Positions 56,017 through 64,000 of a stretch of DNA of 64,000 nucleotides are shown here, piece by piece. The notes under the pieces were generated by a model. It searched no databases and was not told the origin of the DNA. It worked only from the letters and a program-made list of their open reading frames with translations. Made by a program: the position numbers and the translations under genes. Within the stretch, counting starts at the first letter, position 1, and the number at the start of each line of letters is the position of its first letter. The stretch comes from Leptobrachium leishanense (Eukaryota; Chordata; Amphibia; Anura; Megophryidae): contig CM019066.1 of NCBI GenBank assembly GCA_009667805.1, forward strand, positions 331,136,619 to 331,200,618. The letters are read 5' to 3'.

Positions 56017-57106
56017 CAGTGGCGTAGCGTGGGGGGTGCCTCGGGGGCGGTCGCCCCGGGCGCAATTTTCTTGGGGGGCGCAAAATTTCAAAAGAACTTT
56101 GAACCACTAATATTTTCCAGCAGGAATCAGCAAGGTGATGGCCAGTTTTGCCACACCGGCGGTGACCTAGCACTCAGAATTCTGGTCCTGTCCTGACTCC
56201 TTAATGCTGACATGAGTCACATGAAGCAGCGCAGCATTATTCACCGGAACACCCTGTAGCATGCTTGTCAGCACCCCTTGAAGCTCTGTGCCAGCCCCCC
56301 GCCACTGGCAGCACTGCAGCCGTTGAACAGGAAGGAGGAGGGAGGCGCCTGCCCTGCAGTACATTTAAAATCCGGTCTCCACTATGCCCCCTGGACAGCT
56401 CCCCTGGGCCACCAACAACTTCATGCAGGTAGGCGACACTGTATGACACCAAGGCAGCGTGACCAACACACAGTTAGTGGGTACAGGGAGAGGGTGACTG
56501 GAGGTTCAGAGAGAGAATGACTGGGGGTACTGTGAGAAAGAGGGGTACTTGGAGAGAAAAAGAGAGAGAGTGACTGGGGGTACTGGGAGAGAATGAGTGA
56601 CTGAAGGTACTGGGAGAGAGTGACTTGGGTTATTGGGAGAGTGTGACGGGTACTGGGGGAGTAACTGGGGGTACTGTGAGAGAGAGTGACTGGGGTACTT
56701 GGAGAGAGAGAGTGACTGGGGTACTGGGAAAAAGTGGGGGTACTTGGAGAGTGACTGGGGTATTGAGAGAAAGTGGGGGTACTGAGAGTGACTGGGGGTA
56801 CTTGGAGGGAGAGGGTGACTGGGGGTACTGGGAGAGTGACTGGGTATAGTATGGGAGGGGAACTATGATAGGGTATAATTGGACAGGGTGACTGGTAGCA
56901 GTGGCGTAGCGAGGGGGTCATGTGTGCTTAGTTTTTTTTATTATATCAGTATTTTGTTAATATACAATACATGTGCTTGTGGGGTAAAGGGGTCAATACT
57001 CTACTGGTGTCAGGGAATCATGGTCTGTTACCGTGTCCACCCACAGGTTGGGGGGCGCACAATTCTTGCCCTGCCCTGGGTGCTGACCACCCACGCTACG
57101 CCGCTG
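56017..57106. mobile_element. hAT-G with minisatellite
   Basis: Begins CAGTGGCGTAGCGTGGGG and ends CCCACGCTACGCCGCTG. The perfect 8-bp TSD cagagcag lies at 56009-56016 and 57107-57114. A second left-end-like sequence, CAGTGGCGTAGCGAGGGG, at 56896 suggests a nested or duplicated terminus. No transposase. Confidence 0.92.
56470..56865. repeat. Purine-rich minisatellite (GTGACTGGGGGTACTGGGAGA type) in hAT-G
   Basis: About 15 irregular units of 22-30 bases built from GTGACTGGGGGTACT and GGGAGAGA blocks. Strong G against C bias on the plus strand. Open frames on both strands come from the repeat. Confidence 0.9.
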
Positions 57107-57213
57107 CAGAGCAGGAGCCCGTCGCAGCAGCCGGCAAGCGGGGCATACTAGTAGTCCCCTCTGGCTTTAAAGTCCCACTGCTGGGCACATCCCGTCCAAC
57201 GGCAAAGGGTTAA

Positions 57214-58088
57214 ACAATAAAGATATTTTCCACAGACTTCTTTGCTCATCTTTACTAAGGGTGCCATTATTGCTGGAGGAAACCGCATATTAAAAAAAAA
57301 TCCAGAATTTGGATGTAGCTTATATTTTTTAATTTACCGTATTCATAAAGATTACATTTTCAAGATTTTTTTATGTCTAGCTTTGTTGGATGCGGTTTGT
57401 GGAGAATGAGTTTGGTATTTTGTGGTTAAATGTCTCCTATGTGTCTGCTTAGCAGACTTTTATCTCCTCTACCTATTCATTCTTTTCAGCTGTGACTCAA
57501 TACTTTTTTGTATATAATTTTTATTTTCCATAATGGTTTTGGAAGGCTGCATTAAAAGCACGAAACGGCTAACTGGTTCAGATTTTTATTTGGCTATTGC
57601 TGTGGGAATGGGTTTTTGATGTACATGCTGTCAAACCTAGAGCTGCTTACTAACAAGATCAAATCAGAGGCATTTGGTTCTGGTGTATCATGATCTAATG
57701 TTGTCTTGCAGGTATATATTTTCTTTCTATCATTTCATCTTAAACTGTATCCATAAATATGCATGATTTTTACATTTTCAGTTTGAAGTGATTTTTTCTT
57801 GAATTTTTATAGAATTTCTTGGCAATCCACTGGCCTAGATTCAATAAACCTCTCAGCATTATCTATCGGAATCTTGCATTAACTAAGAGGCAAGAGGATG
57901 TCACTTTTATAAGATGCTGTACTTCTCTCCTGGGTGAACTGTCTCAGCTGCTCCTCTATCTAACCATAGGACGGGCACACGATTTACTAGAGGAACCTGA
58001 ATGCCAGGTGCTGCACGGACAGGGACGTACAGACTTCTCACTTCCCAGAAGAATAACAAATAGAGTGGGCTCTCAGGCGGAGGTAGAC
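57214..58088. other. Unassigned AT-rich DNA
   Basis: A weak hammerhead-like string (CTGCATTAAAAGCACGAAACGG, 57547-57568) is the only feature noticed; a 90-residue open frame at 57819-58091 has no family motif. Confidence 0.35.
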
Positions 58089-58091
58089 TAA

Positions 58092-58273
58092 CAGGGTTAT
58101 TCAGAGAGCGGTGAAAAGGAGGAGAATGACTGGAGAATGGAAAATTCTAGGTCAAAATATCCAAACCAGAAAAATTCTCCCTTTCATCTCACTTTCCAAA
58201 TCGGCTATTTTGACCTAAAATTCTCCATTCTCCAGTCATTCTCCTGCTTTTCACCGCTCTCTGAATAACCCTG
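58092..58273. mobile_element. 182-bp MITE with TAA TSD
   Basis: CAGGGTTATTCAGAGAGCGG and CCGCTCTCTGAATAACCCTG are nearly perfect inverted ends, and almost the whole element folds back (TTCTAGGTCAAAATA against TATTTTGACCTAAAATTC). TAA at 58089-58091 and 58274-58276 indicates a Harbinger-type target duplication. Confidence 0.88.
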
Positions 58274-59447
58274 TAAGAATAAAAAAAGCCAAACAAAGCT
58301 CCTACCACTGTTTGAGTGCCTGGTCTAGTTGTAATTCGGCAACTACTCTAGTCTGCTAGCCCCATTTAAAGGGACAATATTACAAAATCGACAGCAATAG
58401 GACAGTGCTCCCTTACCATCAACAAGAGTGTATAAAATAAGAAAGTTAACACTTATCCTGCAAACATAGAGAGAATGTTCTTATGCAGGTGACACTTTCT
58501 CAAAAACTCGTTATAACCTTAAAAAGATATACAAAATTATGTTATGTAGTGTACTTATAACACAAGGCAGTGTATGGTAAATACCAGAGTTCTACACACT
58601 CACATTATAGAGCTACAAGCTCTTGTTGTAATGCATTGGGGTTATTCAAGGCCAACCCCTCTGCCGCAGTACTCCCGTTTATATTCTCCGGGTCTCCAAA
58701 ATATAATGACAATTCACATCATAGGGTAGTATGTTGATATACAGGATCCCAGCAATATAAGTTTGATAATCTCCTGCTTACCCCCATGGGAGCCTGAACT
58801 TGGTTCTGGGATGTCTCGCTTTAGAGTTATTCTCTCTGAAGAGAATAATGGTCTCCAATTGTCCGTCCTTTAACCCCTAAGATCCTGTCTTAGGCACACC
58901 TTGAGTTAACTCTCCTTCTGCGCAGGGAGAGAGAAATCCGTTAAAAAAACACACGAGGCATGTAATTTTGTCTGGCAATTTCTCTCTGCCTTCCAACGTT
59001 TTTTGACGCATATTTATGCTTCTAACAAAAACGTTGTCTCTTTATTTCATTGGTTAACATTTCAAAACATAACATAGTTCATTGGCCAGTTTCAATACAG
59101 GTCTGGTGACACATTTCTAGACAGTCCCGTGGCCTCGGCATGTGATTTCTTGAGATATCAGCATTTCTTAAGACATCAGTACTTTTTTTAAGACATCAGC
59201 ACTTTTTTATCACTTGAGAGAAACATTTGCAAACATCAGTATCCTTGTCATTCTAAAGACATTTGCAAACATCTTGAGAAGTGAACCTTAGTCCTATAAT
59301 ACTGCTGATTATCAATTTATCTTAAAACTATTTCTTATATTTTAAACCTTAATTTATCTATTAATATTATAATTCATGGGGTGTTATTTAACTACTTATA
59401 GGGTCCTTCTTATAGGTTAGCAGATGGTGGTCTGAGGATTCCTTTTC
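58274..59447 (-). repeat. Probable 3' LTR/UTR region of the retrovirus; bounds unclear
   Basis: On the minus strand this lies downstream of env and of a polypurine tract at 59448-59465 (AAGAGGGGATTGAAGGAAAAGG), where a 3' LTR is expected. I could not fix TG...CA ends, a TATA box or polyadenylation signal with confidence. No second LTR lies within the window, as the 5' part is cut by the N gap. Confidence 0.35.
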
Positions 59448-59599
59448 CTTCAATCCCCTCTTAGAATCATAGTATGATCATACTATTGATTCTTTCTTTG
59501 TTTCATCTATCTACTGAAAGTTAGTATGGGTTGGGGAGCGAGACCCTCAATACCCATGTGGATCAATATAGAACCAGGGGGGCTGTACCTGCCACGGAA

Positions 59600-60800
59600 C
59601 GGGTAACACATGGCAGTCTCCCAGTGCCTATTTATCTTCCTAACCTACATTCTTATTAATAGTAACAAGAGGTGCTAGGAATGACTCAATCCCTGCCTTT
59701 ACCTGATCCCTTGCTTTAAATTCATCAGGGACCCCTCTTGGTACCCCTATAACATCAATATAGACATGCGGATCAAGACTACCTTGTGGGCTTGGGACTT
59801 CCCTTTTCCTTCGACGTGAGCTAATATTTGGAATTTCCTCAGGATCCGAAACAATATGAAATCCCATTATGACCTTAGCTAGGGCACATTCACCTGACCA
59901 TTGAAGGGGCAGACGCGCCCTAATCTTGAGGTCTCCACATATCCAGTAGAGATCCCCAATCAGAAAAACTTGATTCTGTAACTTAATACTGTTGATATTG
60001 CTATAATTGGCACAATAACCCTCGGGGAAGAAGGTGAGGTTCCTACCTTTTTCTGCTGACCTATAGCAGGTATAGTTCCCTGGGTAAACATGTATCCCTT
60101 CTCCTGGTTGTGGGAGGCGTTTAGTATGGGGTAGCTATTCTTCCAATATTCACATAAACTCTGGCTATCAGTGGTGTTAGTATATAAACTAAGAAAACAT
60201 TCTTCTACATCTTGCGGAATATTAAAAGGTACGGTGCCTAGATGTGGCCTAACAGCACCACACACATAACAATTTGTACGGTTATTGTTTAGGGCACTAA
60301 ATTTTACCCATTCTAGCCAAACCTTTACATCTGAAAATCCTGTTTCCATTACTATGCAGTCTTCATAGGTGGGATTGGCTATTGATTTGGTGTTAGGTAG
60401 GAGAGGAGGAGGTCTCACTACCTCTCCATATTTCCTGGGTAGGAATGGGTTCTCTTCCTTCTTATAAATGGCCATATCTTGGAGTTTGAACTTGTATTGA
60501 GGGAATTTGGTTGTGGCAGTTGCGTATATTCCCATCTGTTAACTACGGCATCAGAGGTACCATATCCCATATTGTCCGTGTCCCACCCCACTGCGCCCCA
60601 ATAATCACAATTATGTCCCCAGTACTCATCGGTTACACATATATATACAGTTGCCTTGTACAGTATCATACTGCAGTAATGGTGGACAATAAAAAAAACA
60701 ACAGTGGCCAAACAGTGATGGTTTGGGTTGGGGTTCTTTCTGGTAGGGGGTGTGGACAATAGGGGTTGTGACATATGTTCCGAAGGGGGGGGTAAACATT
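59600..60800 (-). pseudogene. env: Endogenous retrovirus env (class I-like), broken
   Basis: Minus-strand env remnant in at least three frames. An N-terminal part starts near 60880 (TTKDPFRRVW...TPPFGTYVTT). A surface-subunit part (60535-59960) has NRTNCYVCGAVRP (CxxC-like) and EECFLSLYTN. The following frame has YWICGD, a furin-type site RRRKRE (59799-59816) and GVPRGVPDEF of the transmembrane-subunit ectodomain. The frame then stops at NKNVG. The rest of the transmembrane subunit (CX6CC loop, membrane anchor) is absent, as only about 180 bases separate this from the polypurine tract. Envelope normally mediates entry; this copy cannot make one. Similar Env proteins occur in fish and amphibian class I retroviruses. 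Confidence 0.8.
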
Positions 60801-60914
60801 ATTTCAGTCTTTTTCTTCCCCCACATGCATCTCCATACTCTTCGAAAAGGATCCTTGGTTGTCATCTTCTCCTTGTTGGAAGCCAGGGCTATCTGCCCTC
60901 GTGAGTGTCTCTTG

Positions 60915-61080
60915 TTGAGTCCTTTGTTGAATCCGCTTGACTCGAGAGGGTCCCTTGTTGAATCCGCTTGACTCGAGAGGGTCCCTTGTTGAATCTGCTT
61001 GACTCGAGAGGGTCCCTTGTTGAATCCGCTTGACTCGAGAGGGTCCCTTGTTGAATCCGCTTGACTCAAGAGGCGTGAAT
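60915..61080. repeat. 31-bp tandem repeat at the pol-env junction
   Basis: Five units of GGGTCCCTTGTTGAATCCGC plus TTGACTCGAGA, nearly identical, lie between the integrase end and the env start. As 31 is not a multiple of three, the frame changes with each unit. Confidence 0.93.
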
Positions 61081-61464
61081 CCAGACCGGGCTGTCCTCTG
61101 TCAGTATAGCTGTGCGGGTTATGGCTACCACCGTGGTCTCTGGTCCATAGGCGAAATCCTCTGGTCTTTTTTCTTTCTGTAGCCGCTTTACCAGCACCTT
61201 GTCTCCTGGATTAAATAGGTGGGTAGATTTGTCTGAAAGAAAGGGAGACTTAAATATAACTTCGTCTCTGGTTGTCTCGAGGGTTGAGATCAGCTGCCTA
61301 ACATATTCATCCCTTATCTGCTCTAAGTCCCTTGTCTCCACTGTTAGCCTACCTGTAGACCATAATAATGGAAAGGGTCTGCCCATAAATATCTCGATGG
61401 GGGAGTAGCCTGTGTTCCTATTAACCGCCATTCTGATTTCAGCCAGAATGATGGGGAGTACCAA
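61066..61464 (-). pseudogene. pol: Retroviral integrase C-terminal domain
   Basis: The open frame of 132 residues reads LAEIRMAVNRNTGYSPIEIF (end of the catalytic core region), GRPFPLLWS, then FNPGDKVLVKRLQ (beginning of the SH3-like domain) and VWIHAS at the end, the usual gammaretrovirus-type C-terminus. The zinc-binding HHCC domain and the D,D-35-E core are missing: RNase H ends near 61526 and integrase resumes at 61464, so about 0.7 kb is deleted. Confidence 0.85.
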
Positions 61465-61525
61465 TTTCCAATTCTTTAGCTCTTCTGTGGTTGCATATTA
61501 TTGTAAGGTACAAAATAATTGGTCC

Positions 61526-62034
61526 CTATCCATTGTGGGAGGTCGCAAAACCCGGCATTACTAGTTTAGCTATGTCCTGTTGTGCTGCTCGTTTAGCTGC
61601 TTGGTCAGCCAGATGATTCCCTTTTGCAATAGGATCTGAGGCTCTGGTGTGTGCTCTACAATGTAACACCGCTATCTGAGAGGCATAAGAATGCTTGCTA
61701 GGAGGTCCGTGACCAGGGTCGAATGGGAAATCTTCTTGCCATCTGCGGCCACAAATCCCCTCTTTTCCCATATCGTCCCATGGTCATGGACCACACCAGA
61801 AACATATTTGGAGTCAGTGTATATCGTGACAGGTCTACCCGCATAGAGCCTGCATGCTCGTGTTAATGCAATCAGTTCTGCTGCCTGGGCAGACTGGTAG
61901 GGTACAGGCCCTGACTCTAGAACAGTGTCAGGGAGTTGAACCACTGCATAGCCTGCATGATAAGTGTTGTCATTGGGGCGGGTACAGGAGCCGTCAACAA
62001 AGACGACATCTGCGTCTGGAACAGGTGTTGACAT
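61526..62034 (-). pseudogene. pol: Retroviral RNase H domain
   Basis: Two overlapping minus-strand frames cover an RNase H. The first has VVFVDGSCTRPNDNTYHAGY (first catalytic Asp), AQAAELIALTRA (Glu) and TIYTDSKYVSGVVHDHG (Asp). The second has AVLHCRAHTRASDPIAKGN and HLADQAAKRAA (last Asp). A frameshift near 61690 separates them. All four acidic residues are present. RNase H degrades the RNA strand during reverse transcription. Confidence 0.88.
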
Positions 62035-62039
62035 GAGAT

Positions 62040-62858
62040 CAGGGCGGGGTGCAGTTTCAGACTCAATGGAGAGAGCACAGTCATGTTCGAGTGGGATTGT
62101 ATCTGAGGGATTCTTAAGACCCAGTAAAGCGTTTAGGATTGGTGCTGGACCAGAGACACTTGAACTGTATTCTATGTGCAGTGCAGGTTGCTTAGCAGTG
62201 TGACTTCATATCCACTAAAGCGCTGTGATGACATGTGCTGTGTATGTATGCCCTTAAGTAAAAAATAAAACATCATGGGTTGTGTGTAGGTGAGTTTCGT
62301 ACCCTAATGTGTATTGGCTTGCCATACTAACGGCTATTGCACATGCTGCCAGGGCACGCAAACAGGCCGGCATCCCTTGTACCGTTACTGGCAGAATCTT
62401 TGAAAAAAAATACTACGGGGCACAACCGGCCCCCATGTTCTTGCGTCAGTACCGCGGCCATGGTTTTACAATTGTCCCTTGCAAACAGATGAAATGAAAG
62501 TACATAATCAGGGAGGCCAAGCGCGGGACTTATTATCATCATTGCATTTCTGAGAACCCTAAAGGCATTTAACATTTCATTAGACCATGTTATCATATTG
62601 GATTGACCCAACAGGGTGGCTTGTCTCAGAATGTTATCGTAGTAGGAGCAGTCAGGATCCACTGTCTGCAATAGTTTATCATGCCTAAGAATGACAGCAT
62701 GTCCTTCTTAGTTTTCGGGTTGACCAGCCCGTGACAGACTGGACCTTCTTTCTGACTGATGCTCCGTTCCCATGTCTGAGAACAAACCCTAAATATTCAA
62801 CTTGCATTTGACACCACTGCATTTTTTTTTTAAGGGAAACCTTGTGCCCACATTCCTG
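62040..62858 (-). pseudogene. pol: Retroviral reverse transcriptase, thumb and connection regions
   Basis: From the gap leftwards the minus strand gives GHKVSLKKK...QVEYLGFV (beta-sheet after the catalytic motif), DMLSFLGMINYCRQW (thumb), PDCSYYDNILRQATLLGQSN, ITWSNEMLNAFRVLRNA, ALGLPDYVLSFHLFARDNC and TMAAVLTQEHGGRLCPV (connection). Frames change at least twice and stops occur beyond 62327. The fingers and palm with YxDD would lie in or beyond the N gap. Similar to class I (gamma/epsilon-like) elements of fish and frogs. Confidence 0.85.
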
Positions 62859-62958
62859 NNNNNNNNNNNNNNNNNNNNNNNNNNNNNNNNNNNNNNNNNN
62901 NNNNNNNNNNNNNNNNNNNNNNNNNNNNNNNNNNNNNNNNNNNNNNNNNNNNNNNNNN
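62859..62958. other. Assembly gap of exactly 100 N
   Basis: A round 100-base run of N is the usual placeholder for a gap of unknown size. The sequences on its two sides belong to different retroelements. Confidence 0.98.
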
Positions 62959-63735
62959 TAGATACGTAACAGACGGTAGACAGAATTGGCATTTCTCCAG
63001 AGACAGTTTCAGCCCCTCTTCATGGAGCCTCTTCAAGACCTTCTCCAGACGTTGTTCATGTTCTTCCAGAGTCTTCCCAAACACAATTATCTCATCCAGG
63101 TACACTAATACTTTGATTAAAATCATATCCCCGACTGTCTTCTCCATCAACCGTTGGAACGTGGCTGGAGCCCCGTAAGGCCTTGAGGCATTCTGTTGAA
63201 TTCAAAGAACCCTAGTGGACAGATGAACGCAGTTTTCTCCTTGTCTTCAGGATGCATGGGTATCTGGTGATATCCGCTTCGCAGGTCTAGTACACTAAAC
63301 CACTTTGCTCCAGACAAACACTGTAGGGCATCTTCTATCGAGGAGTGGCATATTGATCGGGGATGGTTCTCCGGTTCAATGTGCGGTAGTCTATACATAG
63401 GCGGACAGAACCATTTTTCTTCCGGACCAACACTATGGGAGATGCATATGGACTCCTGGACTCTTGAATCACCTTGGTTCTTTGCAATTCATTCAGTTGC
63501 TCTCGCAGATCATCCAAGTCTCCCAGCGGAACTCGCCTTGATCTGTCACGAAACGGCTTGTCTTCTTGTAACCGAATGCGGTGCTCAGTACTCTTAGCTA
63601 GGCCCACATCGAACTCATCTTTCGAGAACAATTCCTTCCACTTTAGGACTTGAGACTGAAGACGTTTCTTCCACTCAGGTGAAATGGGAGCGTCTTTGGG
63701 GTAGAATCTTTCATCTGGAATCTCTTTATCCACTA
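62959..63735 (-). pseudogene. pol: Ty3/gypsy-type reverse transcriptase fragment, frameshifted
   Basis: Minus-strand frames give, in order, LFSKDEFDVGLAKSTEHRIR (protease-RT linker), [20 protein letters not shown] and IDYRTLN (fingers), [15 protein letters not shown] (palm motif A), [12 protein letters not shown] (motif B), and VLVYLDEIIVFGKTLEEHEQ (motif C). GLKLSLEKCQFCLPSVTYL then leads into the gap. Single-base frameshifts lie near 63350 and 63175. Motif C reads YLDE instead of YLDD, so a catalytic aspartate is changed. The right end is cut by a hAT at 63736. Confidence 0.9.
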
Positions 63736-64000
63736 GGCTTGTGCACCGATTTTTTTTTCGGTTCGATTCGGTTCGATTTTTCGGATTTTTAAACTTTTCG
63801 ATTCAGCTCGTTTCGACCGATTTCGGTTTCGATTCGATTCGGTTCAGGCTGTTTTTCGGGTACATTTTTTTTTCGGAATTTCGACCATTTTTCGTATTTT
63901 CGTGTCACTGTGCTCGGTTTTTGTATCGACTTTTCGTAATTTCGGAAAATTTTCGTTTTTCGGAATTGCACATTTTTCGGGATATCGACCGTTTTTAGTA
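63736..64000. mobile_element. Left end of a hAT inserted in the gypsy element, cut by the window
   Basis: TAGGCTTGTGCACCGATTTT at 63736 resembles hAT-E ends (TAGACATGTGCAC). It is followed by 250 bases dense in TTCGGTTCGATTCGG motifs, the subterminal pattern of hAT-C and hAT-E. The other end and the TSD lie outside the window. Confidence 0.6.

Larger units (their letters stand above)
55448..57209. mobile_element. TTAA-flanked element carrying hAT-G
   Basis: TTAA at 55444-55447 and 57210-57213. The left end CCCTTCACTGCTGAGCC matches 36180 and 54191 (inverted); the right end reads inward CCCTTTGCCGTTGGACGGG. Excluding the hAT at 56017-57106 about 670 bases remain. Confidence 0.65.

Noticed and set aside
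56421..56921. 166-residue minus-strand frame rich in Ser, Pro and Thr (mucin-like)
   Set aside because: It is the complement of the purine-rich minisatellite in hAT-G.
62789..63150. Open frames running through the N gap
   Set aside because: They are open only because N is translated as X; the two sides belong to different elements.

Overview
This window looks like intergenic DNA from a repeat-rich vertebrate genome, most likely a frog (anuran). That is an inference from the mix of elements: many hAT and PIF/Harbinger-like elements, Tc1/mariner, TTAA-flanked piggyBac-like elements, CR1, L2-like and L1/Tx1-like LINE tails, a Penelope-like element, a Ty3/gypsy polymerase and a class I endogenous retrovirus. 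I see no intact host protein-coding gene and no rRNA, tRNA gene or CRISPR array. Almost all longer open frames are minisatellites or broken transposon genes. Two segments may be host-derived: a NOLC1-like (Nopp140-like) fragment trapped inside a hAT element (about 12.4-12.6 kb) and an isolated open frame with an ITIM-like motif (20.7-21.2 kb).

Layout. 1-7.8 kb: a Penelope-like remnant between inverted arms, a TTAA element, a 183-bp hAT MITE, a Harbinger-like MITE split by a LINE fragment, and a SINE. 7.9-14.6 kb: one MITE split by three separate hAT insertions, each with its own 8-bp target-site duplication (TSD). 16-19.8 kb: a hAT, a long MITE with strong hairpins, and a Harbinger element with remnants of both of its genes in convergent orientation. 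20-25 kb: mostly unassigned DNA. 25.1-28.5 kb: a MITE split by a second hAT-A copy and an L1-type LINE. 29.3-37.4 kb: a fold-back mariner, several MITEs, a Tc1 remnant, a CR1 tail and TATC microsatellites. 38-51 kb: an L1-type fragment, hAT copies and MITEs. 51.1-54.7 kb: a nest four levels deep. 55.4-57.2 kb: a TTAA element holding another hAT. 58.1-62.86 kb: a MITE and a deleted retrovirus on the minus strand. A 100-base N gap then joins this to a Ty3/gypsy RT (62.96-63.73 kb), itself interrupted by a further hAT end.

The most distinctive pattern is that seven of the larger hAT-type elements carry an internal minisatellite, mostly with a different unit in each. Many insertions can be dated relative to each other by nesting, and their TSDs are perfect or nearly so. 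All family calls come from motif recognition and terminal repeats; no database search was run.
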